A program made the translations under genes and the position numbers. Shown one piece after another: positions 35,528 to 44,593 of a DNA stretch of 64,000 nt (position 1 is the stretch's first letter; every line of letters begins with the position of its first letter). The notes under the pieces were generated by a model, which was not told the origin of the DNA, did not search any database, and was given only the letters and a program-made list of their open reading frames with translations. This stretch comes from Cytobacillus praedii (GTDB lineage: Bacteria; Bacillota; Bacilli; Bacillales; Cytobacillaceae): NCBI RefSeq assembly GCF_001439605.1, contig NZ_LMBX01000004.1:201704-265703 (forward strand), given 5' to 3'.

Positions 35528-36511
35528 ATGAAAAAGTCTTTCTATCTCTTTATGCTGCTTGTATTGTGCCTAATTCCGGTTTTAAGTGCCTGTAACTCTG
35601 AAAAAACAAATGAAGGCGGCGGTGCTGGCTCAGAAGGTGATTCAGGAGATAAGAAGTATAAGGTAGGGATACTCGCGCCAGCTGTTACACATGGGTGGGT
35701 CGCGGCGGTTGCTTACCATGCAGAAGCACGTGCAAAGGAGCTTAACAGTGAAATTGAGTATCAAATCCAAACAAGCAGCAATGCCGAGGAAATGACAACA
35801 CAGCTAGACGATCTCATGACCTGGGGAGCGGAAGCCATTGTCGCCTTCCCGCAGTGGGAAGGAATGGAAGTGCCGATTCAAAAAGCAATCGATGAAGGAA
35901 TTAAGATTGTTAATTTTGATATTGTCATCGATTCAGAAGATGTCTATCGTGTAGCCGGAGACAATGAAGACATGGGCATTCAAGGGGCCAAATATGTGGT
36001 AGACAAAATCGGGACAGAGGGAAATGTCGTCATTCTGGAAGTGCCTTCATCCGGCTCCGTTTCAGAGCTTAGAGGGAAGGGCTTTACTGAAACAATGAAA
36101 GAAATTGCCCCTGACATCGAACTTCACACGTATGCTACCCAGTTTACACGTGAAGATGGCTTAAAGGATTTCGCGGATATTTTAACAAGCCTTGATAAAA
36201 TCGATGCAGTCTACTCAATGGATGATGAAACGTCTATCGGTGTCCTGCAAGCAATTAAAGAATCTGGCAGAACTGATATTAAAGTCGTAACAGGCGGAGG
36301 CGGCATGCAGGAGTATTTCAATATGATGCCTGAAAATCAAGACATCTGGATTCAATCCGCCCTATACAGTCCAGCAATGGTCAAAGATGCTGTAGACGTC
36401 GCCCTTAAAGTATTAAAAGGAGAAGACGTAGAAAAAGAAACAATCATCCCAACAACCATCGTAGACAGAGATAACTACAAAGAATTCCTAGACGAAAACT
36501 CCCCATACTAA
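35528..36511 (+). CDS. Sugar ABC transporter substrate-binding lipoprotein (RbsB type)
   Basis: 327 residues. Signal peptide and lipobox VLSAC (Cys22), a Gly/Ser spacer, then a two-lobed periplasmic-binding domain of the ribose/galactose class (KYKVGILAPAVTHGWVAAV, IVAFPQWEGMEVPIQKAIDEG, GGGGMQEYF). It captures the sugar outside the cell for the ATPase/permease pair at 37651-40216. Ribosome site AAGGGGG. An opposite-strand lipoprotein gene and two repeats now separate it from its ATPase. Confidence 0.9.
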   Translation: MKKSFYLFMLLVLCLIPVLSACNSEKTNEGGGAGSEGDSGDKKYKVGILAPAVTHGWVAAVAYHAEARAKELNSEIEYQIQTSSNAEEMTTQLDDLMTWGAEAIVAFPQWEGMEVPIQKAIDEGIKIVNFDIVIDSEDVYRVAGDNEDMGIQGAKYVVDKIGTEGNVVILEVPSSGSVSELRGKGFTETMKEIAPDIELHTYATQFTREDGLKDFADILTSLDKIDAVYSMDDETSIGVLQAIKESGRTDIKVVTGGGGMQEYFNMMPENQDIWIQSALYSPAMVKDAVDVALKVLKGEDVEKETIIPTTIVDRDNYKEFLDENSPY

Positions 36512-36625
36512 CTCGTAATTTCATAACTATTAAAGAGGGGGTATGGCAACTGCTGTAGCCTCTCTTTTCTAAGGAGAAACATGATTTTAGCTGTAATAGA
36601 TGCATTAATAAATTGAATATTTTTG

Positions 36626-36790
36626 AGACTGCGTCCACTTACAAAAAATCTCGGTTGACCGTAGCGGAAGGTAGCGAGACTCCTGCGGGAGGAGTGGGAC
36701 AGGTGAGACCCCGCAGGAGCGTAAACGACGAGGAGGCGCACCGCCCACTCCAAGGAAAGCGAGCAACCTGGAGCGAAGGTCAACCTATCT
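36626..36790. repeat. Bacillaceae intergenic repeat, copy 3 (direct repeat with copy 4)
   Basis: Core as in copy 1, but bounded by GTTGACCGTAGCGGAAGG and GGAGCGAAGGTCAAC. The match to copy 4 extends left through AGACTGCGTCC and right through CCTATCT, giving about 165 bp. Copies 3 and 4 lie 836 bp apart in the same orientation. Confidence 0.88.
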
Positions 36791-36828
36791 TCTAAGGAAA
36801 AACATCATTAAAAGACTCTTTCACATCT

Positions 36829-37383
36829 TTAATGTTCAATCATTTGGTTGGCAACATCTATAATTTCATTTTTATGTTGTTCTTTAGGAATGTCACCATT
36901 CATATAAGTAATCGTGTAAGAGACTCCATCTAGGTGGAAGGATAGGGAATTATTAGTATAAAAACCAATGACATCACTGCTTAATTTAAGCTCTTCTGAA
37001 CTAGAACGATCGGATTCTACTTCACTATTAATAGCAGTTATCATTAAAAAAATTGATTTTCCAGTGTTGTTTTTTGAGGCGGTTTTAAATTCAGCCATCA
37101 ATTGCTTGCCATCATGGGACATATCATTAATCGTAGGTGGTTGAAAAGGGTGGGCATCAAAAGGAAGAATTTCAGGCAATGTCATTTTGAAAGGAAGTGC
37201 TGAAAGTCCTTCTTTAACAGAAGGTGCTTGATAAGTGATTGGCAACTTTTCCTTTTGTGTGTCTGTCAAATCATTCATTTCTATTAAAGTTAATTTCGAA
37301 GTATCGAGTGTTCCACTTTGATTGTTTTGGCAGCCAACCAGTAAAAACAAAACAAGAGCAGCAATGGTTATAATTTTCTTCAC
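36829..37383 (-). CDS. Lipoprotein of unknown function, bracketed by direct repeats
   Basis: 184 residues with a signal peptide and lipobox LLVGC (Cys18). The mature part is polar, has few marked motifs and ends with SYTITYMNGDIPKEQHKNEIIDVANQMIEH. No family recognised; it resembles small DUF4367-like envelope lipoproteins only in general form. Transcribed against the sugar operon, between its binding-protein and ATPase genes, with repeat copies 3 and 4 on either side. This suggests the gene arrived or was duplicated together with the repeats. Confidence 0.75.
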   Translation of the reverse strand: MKKIITIAALVLFLLVGCQNNQSGTLDTSKLTLIEMNDLTDTQKEKLPITYQAPSVKEGLSALPFKMTLPEILPFDAHPFQPPTINDMSHDGKQLMAEFKTASKNNTGKSIFLMITAINSEVESDRSSSEELKLSSDVIGFYTNNSLSFHLDGVSYTITYMNGDIPKEQHKNEIIDVANQMIEH

Positions 37384-37461
37384 AGCTATCCCGCCCTTTC
37401 AAGTAGTTAATAAACTATACGATTATATTCTGAAAATGTTTCTAATAGTTTATCATTTTTT

Positions 37462-37626
37462 AGACTGCGTCCTCTTACAAAAAAACTTGGTTGACCGTAG
37501 CGGAAGGAAGCGAGACTCCTGCGGGAAGTGTGGGACAGTTGAGACCCCGCAGGCGCAGCGCGCCGAGGAGGCTCAACGCCCGCCCCGCGGAAAGCGAGCA
37601 GCCTGGAGCGAAGGTCAACCTATCTA
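37462..37626. repeat. Bacillaceae intergenic repeat, copy 4 (direct repeat with copy 3)
   Basis: Same bounded unit as copy 3, including the AGACTGCGTCC left flank. It ends 25 bp before the ATPase gene, so the ATPase ribosome site and any promoter must lie in or next to it. Confidence 0.88.
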
Positions 37627-37650
37627 CAAACTATATCCGGATGTGATTGC

Positions 37651-39177
37651 ATGATTGAAATGCGAAATATTAAGAAGTCATTTGGAAGCAACGATGTAAT
37701 TAAAGATGTTTCTTTTACACTAAAAAACGGTGAAATCTGCGCATTACTAGGCGAAAACGGCGCAGGAAAATCAACATTAATGAACATCCTCGGCGGCATC
37801 CATCAAATGGATTCAGGCGCTATCCTTGTCAATGGAAAGGAAGCTGCATTCCATACCCCAAAACAATCACAGCAAGTCGGAATCGCCTTCATCCATCAGG
37901 AATTAAACCTGATTAACGACCTGCCCATTTACGAAAATATGTTTTTAGGAAGAGAACTAAAAACAAAAAGAGGAAGCCTGGACTTAGAGCGAATGCTCCA
38001 AGAAACAGAAAAGATTTTTAAACAAATGGATGTAAATCTCGATCCTGCAATGATGGTTCGTGACCTAGATGCTTCCTATAAACAAATCGTTGAAATCTGC
38101 CGTGCCATGATGACAAACGCCTCCTTCATTATTATGGATGAGCCCACGACTTCATTAACAGATCAAGAGATTGAACGGGTCTTTAAAATGATGAAAACAT
38201 TAAGCGAGCATGATGTAGGGATTATCTTTATCTCTCATAAATTGAATGAAGTCATGCAGATTTGCGATCGCTATATCGTACTCCGAGATGGAAACCTTGT
38301 CGCAGAAGGAAATGTTCATGAAGTGAATACGAATGATCTAGCCCGCTTTATGGTTGGCCATGACGTAAGGACCGAGCGGTTAAACAGAGAGAAACAAATC
38401 GGAAAAGAGATTTTGCGTGTAGAAGGTCTTTCGAATAGCCGTTTCTTCAGAGACATAAGCTTTTCGATAAAGGAAGGGGAAATTGTTGGCTTTACAGGTC
38501 TTCTAGGTGATGGCCGCAGCGAACTCTTCCAATCGATTTTTGGTGCGGAGGACATTACAACCGGAAAAATCTATCTCAACGAAAAAGAAGTAAAAATCAC
38601 CAGCACCCAACAGGCCATTAAAGAGGGGATTGCGTATGTCCCAAGGAACCGCAAGGAAAATGCAATTATTAAGGATATGGATATTATTGAGAATGCCTCC
38701 ATTGTGACATGGCCGCACTTTTCAAAAAAGGGCACAATCAATAGGCAAAAGCATAAGGAGATGTTTGCAGAGCAGCGTAAGGCACTAAGAATAAAAATGG
38801 GGGAGCTGACGGACAGCATTACAAGCCTTTCAGGCGGAAATCAGCAAAAGGTGATCTTGGCGAAATGGCTGGCGGCTAAGCCTAAACTGCTAATCTTGGA
38901 CAATCCTACCCAAGGGGTGGATGTCGGAGCCAAAGAAGATATTTACGATATTATTCTAAAGCTTGCAGAAGAAAATATTGCCATCATTGTCCTTTCAAGT
39001 GAAGCAAATGAAATTATCCGCATATGTGACCGTGCCTTAGTTATGTATCATGGTGTCATACAAGGAGAGGTGGCTGGGGAAGAGATGAATGAGCATGAGA
39101 TAATGAGGCTTGCAACAGGGGGTCAGCGGGCTTCTGATAAAGGAGGGATCGACAGGAATGATATCAAATCCGGATAA
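37651..39177 (+). CDS. Sugar ABC transporter ATPase, double domain (RbsA/MglA type)
   Basis: 508 residues, two fused ABC domains. The first has Walker A GENGAGKST (34-42), Walker B FIIMDEPTTSLT and a weak signature (RDLDASYKQIVEIC). The second has a degenerate Walker A (GLLGDGRSEL), a perfect signature SLSGGNQQKV and LLILDNPTQGVDVG. This asymmetry is normal for the RbsA/MglA class. Ribosome site weak (GGATG). Its 3-prime end overlaps the permease start by 20 bases. With the RbsB-like protein it imports the sugar of this cluster. Confidence 0.92.
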   Translation: MIEMRNIKKSFGSNDVIKDVSFTLKNGEICALLGENGAGKSTLMNILGGIHQMDSGAILVNGKEAAFHTPKQSQQVGIAFIHQELNLINDLPIYENMFLGRELKTKRGSLDLERMLQETEKIFKQMDVNLDPAMMVRDLDASYKQIVEICRAMMTNASFIIMDEPTTSLTDQEIERVFKMMKTLSEHDVGIIFISHKLNEVMQICDRYIVLRDGNLVAEGNVHEVNTNDLARFMVGHDVRTERLNREKQIGKEILRVEGLSNSRFFRDISFSIKEGEIVGFTGLLGDGRSELFQSIFGAEDITTGKIYLNEKEVKITSTQQAIKEGIAYVPRNRKENAIIKDMDIIENASIVTWPHFSKKGTINRQKHKEMFAEQRKALRIKMGELTDSITSLSGGNQQKVILAKWLAAKPKLLILDNPTQGVDVGAKEDIYDIILKLAEENIAIIVLSSEANEIIRICDRALVMYHGVIQGEVAGEEMNEHEIMRLATGGQRASDKGGIDRNDIKSG

Positions 39178-40216
39178 GACTGCGATAAAAGATAAGCAAA
39201 GCTTTTTTCAATGGTTTAAATACAAGTGGTCAAGTGACCCGCTTTTTAGCATTGCGATAGCACTCATCATCATGATTATCCTGCAGACGCTCGTGTTAGG
39301 CTTTGATTATGATTCCTTTGGCAGCTGGTTTCAGGCATGGATCAACAACTGGATCAACATCCTTCGAAACAATGCCGCAACAGCCATCGTTGCTTTAGGA
39401 ATGACTTTCGTAATTATGACAGGCGGGATTGATTTAGCTGTTGGATCAACGCTCGTAGTAACCGGTGCGCTATCGATGATGCTCCTTGACACCGGTACGA
39501 AAGGGTTCTTGTTGGCCATGGGGATATCAGGCGCTCCAGCATTCGTGATTACGATTCTCGTTGTTTTGCTATTTGGCTATTTATTAGGCTCATTAATTGG
39601 CGTATCGATTACAAAGGGGAAGGTGCCGCCTTTCATAGCCACCTTAGGCGCGATGATGATCTTTCGAAGTGTGACCCAGCATTTCATGCAAGGGTATAAT
39701 CCGAAAGTGCCATCTGAGTTTTTACAGATTGCTAGTTTTAAAATTGGCAGCTTCATGATTATGCCAATTATTTATTGGGCCATCATTGCTATCATCCTTT
39801 ACTATGTTTCGAAACGAACCACCTTCGGCAGACAAATTATCGCAGTTGGCTCTAATGAACGAGCTGCTAAGCTTTCTGGCATCCATGTCGAAAAGGTAAA
39901 GCTGCGAGTATATGCATTGATGGGACTCCTTGTTTCGATTGCAGCGATTATACAGGTGTCCAGAATTGGCTCAATGGATTTCTCAAATGCCGGAAGAGGA
40001 ATGGAAATGGATGCCATTGCTGCAGCTGTCGTCGGCGGAACCAATATGATGGGCGGAAGAGGATTTATCCTTGGGACGGTTTATGGGATGCTGATTATTG
40101 CTGTCATGAACAATCTCTTAAATCTATTTGGTGTCCCTCCATTTCTACGAGAAGCCTTTAAAGGTGTAATCGTTATTGCTGCCGTGCTTCTGCAGAAGAA
40201 GGAGAAGACTTCGTGA
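39158..40216 (+). CDS. Sugar ABC transporter permease (RbsC type)
   Basis: 352 residues, eight to ten membrane helices with the RbsC-class signature GMTFVIMTGGIDLAVGS and a second conserved block VVGGTNMMGGRGFILGT. The frame extends to 39110, but AAAGGAGGG sits before ATG 39158, which is preferred. Last gene of the sugar operon, followed by a strong terminator. Confidence 0.9.
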   Translation: MISNPDKTAIKDKQSFFQWFKYKWSSDPLFSIAIALIIMIILQTLVLGFDYDSFGSWFQAWINNWINILRNNAATAIVALGMTFVIMTGGIDLAVGSTLVVTGALSMMLLDTGTKGFLLAMGISGAPAFVITILVVLLFGYLLGSLIGVSITKGKVPPFIATLGAMMIFRSVTQHFMQGYNPKVPSEFLQIASFKIGSFMIMPIIYWAIIAIILYYVSKRTTFGRQIIAVGSNERAAKLSGIHVEKVKLRVYALMGLLVSIAAIIQVSRIGSMDFSNAGRGMEMDAIAAAVVGGTNMMGGRGFILGTVYGMLIIAVMNNLLNLFGVPPFLREAFKGVIVIAAVLLQKKEKTS

Positions 40217-40235
40217 TCTTATATAATAATGTAGA

Positions 40236-40269
40236 AAGAACTTGCTGGGGCAAGTTCTTTTTTTTTTTT
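40236..40269 (+). terminator. Terminator of the sugar operon
   Basis: AAGAACTTG pairs with CAAGTTCTT around CTGGGG and is followed by a run of twelve T. Confidence 0.95.
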
Positions 40270-40294
40270 GCAAATCTATACATCTTTTATTCTG

Positions 40295-40385
40295 TCATAA
40301 TATAAATTTCGGGATATTCCTTGTCCACTTTACGGAAAATAACTGCCTGATTGCCATCTGCGTTAGGGCCAATGGAAGTTATGAA
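40295..40385 (-). pseudogene. Possible minus-strand gene remnant
   Basis: The minus strand reads ITSIGPNADGNQAVIFRKV then DKEYPEIYIMTE and a stop, a plausible protein C-terminus of 30 codons without a start. Stops interrupt it upstream. Family not recognised; low confidence. Confidence 0.3.
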
Positions 40386-40480
40386 AAGGAATAGAGCAAG
40401 TAAAAAAATGCACGGTATGTACTTTATATTAATCAGCTTACTTGCTCAGCTTCTTTTAGTTTTCGATGAACGCCTTGTCT

Positions 40481-40852
40481 CTACCTATGCTGGTCCACGA
40501 GGATCTGATTGCCATCTGGATCTTCAATCGTAAAGTGTGCAGGTCCCTCACTGGATTCATCCGCTTCAGTGGTTATTTTGATTCCTTTTTCTTTCAGCTG
40601 CTTTTGAAGGTCGCGGATGTCTGTAAATGTTTCAAGATTTTCAGCATTTTGATTCCATCCAGGGTTGAAAGTCAGGATGTTTTTTTCAAACATTCCTTGA
40701 AATAGCCCGATTATGCAGTTTTCATTCTTCATAATAAGCCAATTTTGGTCCATATTGCCCCCAAATACTTGAAAGCCTAAGTTCTCGTAGAATGCTTTTG
40801 ACACCTGAATATCCTTTACCGTTAAACTTACAGAAAATGCGCCTAGTTCCAT
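40481..40852 (-). CDS. VOC (glyoxalase/bleomycin-resistance fold) protein
   Basis: 123 residues. Two beta-alpha-beta-beta-beta halves: FSVSLTVKDIQVSKAFYENLGFQVF at the start and GPAHFTIEDPDGNQILVDQH at the end, the classical VOC C-terminus. Metal-ligand candidates are few (Glu/His near the C-terminus). Enzyme or binding role unknown. ATG follows AAGGCGGG. Stand-alone minus-strand gene. Confidence 0.88.
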   Translation of the reverse strand: MELGAFSVSLTVKDIQVSKAFYENLGFQVFGGNMDQNWLIMKNENCIIGLFQGMFEKNILTFNPGWNQNAENLETFTDIRDLQKQLKEKGIKITTEADESSEGPAHFTIEDPDGNQILVDQHR

Positions 40853-41161
40853 AGTTATCCCGCCTTTTATTATTGATGTAGATCATAGATTCAGTATAAA
40901 GGAGGACGATAGGATACACAATATTTCCCATTTGTTGATGGGGATGCTTTGCCTCTCTTTCGCATAAGTTTCAGGAATGTAAGTTAGGAGAAGGAGAATG
41001 GCTGGGATAAAGAGAAGATAAGGTAGGAGCGGATATGTAAATCAGGTAAGTATGATAGGGAAAAAAGCAGGTGTGTTTGTATCGATCCCTATCTCCGTTA
41101 ATTGGAATGAAGCTATCAAAAATTGTCAGATAAAAAGTTCTGCGAAGAAAGGGGAAGTGAA

Positions 41162-41329
41162 ATGAAAAACGGTTTATACACTTTATATTTTTTGGTGTTT
41201 GGCATTGTTTCCTATTTTACAGGGGAAATTGTAACCTTTGTAATGCTAGGGGCAATCTTAATCGCATTAACTAATATCCATACAACATTGAAGGAGATAG
41301 TAAAGCAGAAACAGGATAAGGACGAATAG
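41162..41329 (+). CDS. Small membrane protein
   Basis: 55 residues with two membrane helices (about 5-22 and 23-42) and a charged C-terminal tail (KEIVKQKQDKDE). An upstream in-frame ATG at 41123 lacks a ribosome site, while AAAGGGGAAG precedes ATG 41162. Function unknown. The 40853-41161 gap before it shows no other gene. Confidence 0.72.
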   Translation: MKNGLYTLYFLVFGIVSYFTGEIVTFVMLGAILIALTNIHTTLKEIVKQKQDKDE

Positions 41330-41518
41330 TGAGATTAAGCAGTAAAAAAACCTATTCCTAACTTTATTAGTTCAAAAAGAACAGCAGCCTGCTCGAAATA
41401 AAAGCGAGAGCAGTGACTGCCTATTCAGTTTGAAATACTTGTTACGATCGTATTCTATAGGTATTAGTCAGTCTTTCTTGAATAAATGTTAATAAAAAGA
41501 GCAAATGGGGTGAGGATT

Positions 41519-41986
41519 ATGGCATTTATTGCGATTTTGACTGTTGGCAGACTAAAACTTCCGGATGGACATTCTGCAACTCGCGAGTTTTTTACAGTGG
41601 GATCTGAACTAACACGGCAGGCAGCAAGATCAGGCCATCTTATAAAGGAATTCTCTCCTAATCGAGTGCGATTACCTGAGGGAGTAATAAAAGGAGAGGG
41701 CTTGCCGATTCTTACATTAACGGTATGGGATAGTCTTTCAAATGTATTTCACTTTACTTATTCTGGTCTGCATAAGCAAGCCTTACGTGATAGGAATAAG
41801 TGGATTGAACCTCATCCAGATAAACAGCCTACATATGTGCTTTGGTGGACTGAGATGGTGAAGGATGTATCCTGGAAGGAGGCTTTCAGTAGATACAATT
41901 ATTATCTGCAGAATGGACCAACTCCTGCTGCGTTTGATTTTAAGCAAGCATTTGATGAAGCAGGGGAGACATTTTTGCTTAAATAG
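41519..41986 (+). CDS. DUF3291 family protein
   Basis: 155 residues. FIAILTVGRLKLPDG at the start, TLTVWDSLSNVFHFTYSGLHKQALRDRNKW in the middle and PTYVLWWTE later match DUF3291, a dimeric ferredoxin-like/monooxygenase-like fold of unknown role. GGGGTGAGG precedes ATG 41519; the upstream ATG is rejected. Stand-alone gene. Confidence 0.8.
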   Translation: MAFIAILTVGRLKLPDGHSATREFFTVGSELTRQAARSGHLIKEFSPNRVRLPEGVIKGEGLPILTLTVWDSLSNVFHFTYSGLHKQALRDRNKWIEPHPDKQPTYVLWWTEMVKDVSWKEAFSRYNYYLQNGPTPAAFDFKQAFDEAGETFLLK

Positions 41987-42029
41987 CGATTGCCAGTTGA
42001 ATATCTGTCGTAACTATTCAAAGGTTTAA

Positions 42030-42590
42030 TCACATGCCCTCGATATCATTTAGCAGGGTAGGCAATCCATTCAGAAATAAATGTTCATTGCCTTCGAGCT
42101 CTCGAGCGGTGGCATGAGGAAGTTTTTCTGCATAGGTTTTATGGTGTGTAAACGGGACGATCTCTTCGTTACGGCTATGGTAGAGGAACAAATTTGGTAT
42201 GGCAAGGAGATTCTCTTCAAAATTATTTTGAAGGATGAAATCCTTCAACTGCCAGTTTTTATCAATTCCCCAGCATGGTGAAGCAATGATAAATAACCCG
42301 CTGATAGGCAGGGGACATGATTCTTCTGAAAGGTACTTTAATAAGACAGAACCACCTAACGAATGACCAATCAATAGTACCTCTCCATTCAGCTTATTCA
42401 ATTCTATTTCAAGCTGCTTCTTCCATCGTTCATATTCTGGATTTTCTGGCGCAGGCATCTTAGGACAAACAAAATGATAGGTATTCCTAAGGTTTTTTTC
42501 TAAATACGCTGAAAGCTGACTGCTTCCTTGCTGTTGTTCTTGTGGACCAGCACTATGGATAAATAAAACGGTCTTTTTCATTTTAGTCAC
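42030..42590 (-). CDS. Alpha/beta hydrolase, RBBP9/YdeN type
   Basis: 186 residues, small serine hydrolase. Nucleophile elbow GHSLGG, then FLYHSRNEEIVPFTH with the Asp/Glu region and GNEHLF with the catalytic His. The compact size and the N-terminal VLFIHSAGPQ fit the RBBP9/YdeN group. Substrate unknown, cytosolic. A second start (ATG AAA, three codons later) is possible. Confidence 0.85.
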   Translation of the reverse strand: MTKMKKTVLFIHSAGPQEQQQGSSQLSAYLEKNLRNTYHFVCPKMPAPENPEYERWKKQLEIELNKLNGEVLLIGHSLGGSVLLKYLSEESCPLPISGLFIIASPCWGIDKNWQLKDFILQNNFEENLLAIPNLFLYHSRNEEIVPFTHHKTYAEKLPHATARELEGNEHLFLNGLPTLLNDIEGM

Positions 42591-42716
42591 TCCAATCTTA
42601 TCTATTAGCAGGCTAAGCCGTACATCTGTTCAATAATTTCAACAAAAAAGGCGTCAATCCTGCTTGGATTAACGCTCATAATTAAATTCTTATTATATTA
42701 AAAGCACCCAGTGACT

Positions 42717-43502
42717 CTATTTTTTCTCATGCTCGTTCTCATACAAGTGGGCGGTATCCATCAAGGCTATTAATTCACTAGCATTCTTTTCTAAATAAGC
42801 AATTATTTTATCAGATAGGGCATTTCCGAAACTAAAACGCCTCACACCTAAATCTTTCAGCTTGTTACAATTTGTCAGTCCAGGTAAAGATAGCACATTT
42901 AGAGGCGCCTTCACTTTAATTGTGAATTCTCTAATCTCATCCTCCGCCATTAAACCGGGGACAAAAATCCCGCTTGCACCACTTTCAACATATGCCTTTG
43001 CTCTTTCAATCGTCTCCACCAGAGGACTTTTCTTTTGCAAGTATGTATCGGTTCTGGCGTTAATATAAAAATCTTTATATCCATGATTTTCTAGCGCCGT
43101 TCTAATATTGTGTAAAAGCGAGCAGTGCTTAGCGATTTCTTGTAACCCATTCTGCTTTTTATATGAATCCTCAATATTGATGCCAGCTACCCCTGTATCT
43201 GCCGTTCTCAAAACATTTTCAACAATGGTTTCAGTATCTTCTCCATAACCAGCTTCAATATCAGCTGAAACAGGAACCTTCACATTCTGTGTGATATTTT
43301 TGATAATCTCTAAATGTCTCTGAAAATCTATTAATTCCCCATCTGCATAACCAAGTGAGTTCGCAATGCCCCAGCTGGTCGTACCAATTGCTTTGAACCC
43401 TGCCTTCTCAAGCGTTAAGGCAGAAAGTAAATCCCAGGCGTTTCCAAGAAATAATAGTTCCTCTGAAAAATGCATGTCATTGAATTGCTGAATCTTGTTC
43501 AT
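42717..43502 (-). CDS. Isocitrate lyase / phosphoenolpyruvate mutase family protein
   Basis: 261 residues of the ICL/PEPM barrel: FLGNAWDLLSALTLEKAGFKAIGTTS, SADIEAGYG (Mg-binding Asp and Glu), GINIEDSYKKQNG, FYINARTDTYL and GVRRFSFGN. This subgroup usually cleaves or forms C-C or P-C bonds of oxaloacetate-like acids. The Cys loop of true isocitrate lyases is not seen. GAGGAGG lies one base from an upstream ATG, so ATG 43502 (7-nt spacing) is chosen. Confidence 0.85.
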   Translation of the reverse strand: MNKIQQFNDMHFSEELLFLGNAWDLLSALTLEKAGFKAIGTTSWGIANSLGYADGELIDFQRHLEIIKNITQNVKVPVSADIEAGYGEDTETIVENVLRTADTGVAGINIEDSYKKQNGLQEIAKHCSLLHNIRTALENHGYKDFYINARTDTYLQKKSPLVETIERAKAYVESGASGIFVPGLMAEDEIREFTIKVKAPLNVLSLPGLTNCNKLKDLGVRRFSFGNALSDKIIAYLEKNASELIALMDTAHLYENEHEKK

Positions 43503-43604
43503 ATTCATTCCTCCTCTTATGTAATGATCACATTCTACCAAGTAACCTATCGCCATTTCGCCCTCATTCTTGCTCTTATGGTCTGTGTCTGGGTGAAAGA
43601 CAAC

Positions 43605-43635
43605 AAAAAAAGTGAAGCCATCTTATGCTTCACTT
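43605..43635 (-). terminator. Minus-strand terminator behind the 50-codon membrane gene
   Basis: AGTGAAGC pairs with GCTTCACT around eight bases; on the minus strand a T-run follows. Confidence 0.85.
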
Positions 43636-43657
43636 CGAAAACCGTATACCCCACTGA

Positions 43658-43810
43658 TTAAAAAATATCAGCTAAAAAGGACTGTATGGATGCGGGTAAG
43701 AGTTGAAAGAACAATCCTTCATATTTAATATCAAGCAGACCAGCAATAATAAAAATAATGATGACTAAAAACAAGATAGTCTTTCTGTATTTCTTAACTA
43801 ACGACTTCAA
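43658..43810 (-). CDS. Very small membrane protein (50 aa)
   Basis: A TTG start behind GGAGGG on the minus strand opens a 50-codon frame. It has a basic N-terminus (KSLVKKYRK), one strong membrane helix (TILFLVIIIFIIAGLL) and a hydrophobic C-terminal part, and ends just before a good terminator. Spacing, ribosome site and terminator all support a real gene. No family recognised. Confidence 0.62.
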   Translation of the reverse strand: MKSLVKKYRKTILFLVIIIFIIAGLLDIKYEGLFFQLLPASIQSFLADIF

Positions 43811-43847
43811 AATGTTCCCTCCAATGCTGTACAAGCGTGTCTATACT

Positions 43848-44282
43848 TTAGAAAGTTTTACTTTTTAGGAGCTTCTCAGCTGCCTTGATACTATCATTTA
43901 ACCAAATGGGAGTTTGAGGATGAGCAGCGATTTCATCTGCTGTCAGCCAATGGACAGCATCCACTTCTTCTGGACTCTTAGCAAAAGGCTCTCCCTCTTC
44001 AAACTCACATAGGAAAACAATATCAATAACTTCACTTCCATCATTTAATTTGAAAGAGGTATTTCTTACATAATCCATCTTTACCTTTACCTTCACTCCA
44101 ACCTCTTCAAATAATTCTCGTCTAAGCGTTCTTTCTAATATATCTATAGTGTCACCCTCATTTTCCACCGTACCTCCCACAAGAGATAGAAGACCTCCTG
44201 CATGTCCTTCTTTCACACTGCGTTCAATTATCATCCACTTGTTATCCCTAAAAATGGCTCCTTCAACATTAACATAAAACAC
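43848..44282 (-). CDS. Nudix hydrolase
   Basis: 144 residues. The Nudix box runs from about residue 36 (GG) through RRELFEEVGV (54-63) and keeps the Glu residues that bind Mg2+, though the loop is one or two residues longer than the consensus. Such enzymes cleave nucleoside diphosphates linked to another group. GTG start behind AAAGGGGAG. The start lies 38 bp upstream of the small membrane gene's reading direction and they may be co-transcribed. Confidence 0.88.
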   Translation of the reverse strand: MFYVNVEGAIFRDNKWMIIERSVKEGHAGGLLSLVGGTVENEGDTIDILERTLRRELFEEVGVKVKVKMDYVRNTSFKLNDGSEVIDIVFLCEFEEGEPFAKSPEEVDAVHWLTADEIAAHPQTPIWLNDSIKAAEKLLKSKTF

Positions 44283-44593
44283 GTAAAACTCCCCTTTAAT
44301 CGTTTTATTAATTATTTCGCTATAAAGAAGAAAACGTCCTGCTTTTATCCCTTTACACCTAATGTGAAAAAATAATTGAACATTGAATCAAACTTTATTA
44401 CATAGGTTCAGGATAGTCTGTTATAAAGGAAGGCCCAAACTCGGTGTGAAACCAGGATTAACGTCATTAAAGGATGTTTGTAAAATTTGATGATTAATTT
44501 ACAGCTGCCTTCTAACTGTGTAATGGAAAATGGATATTATCCCCATGTGCCTAGTGTATAATTATATTAATTATTTAAATAGAGGTGTTTTCA

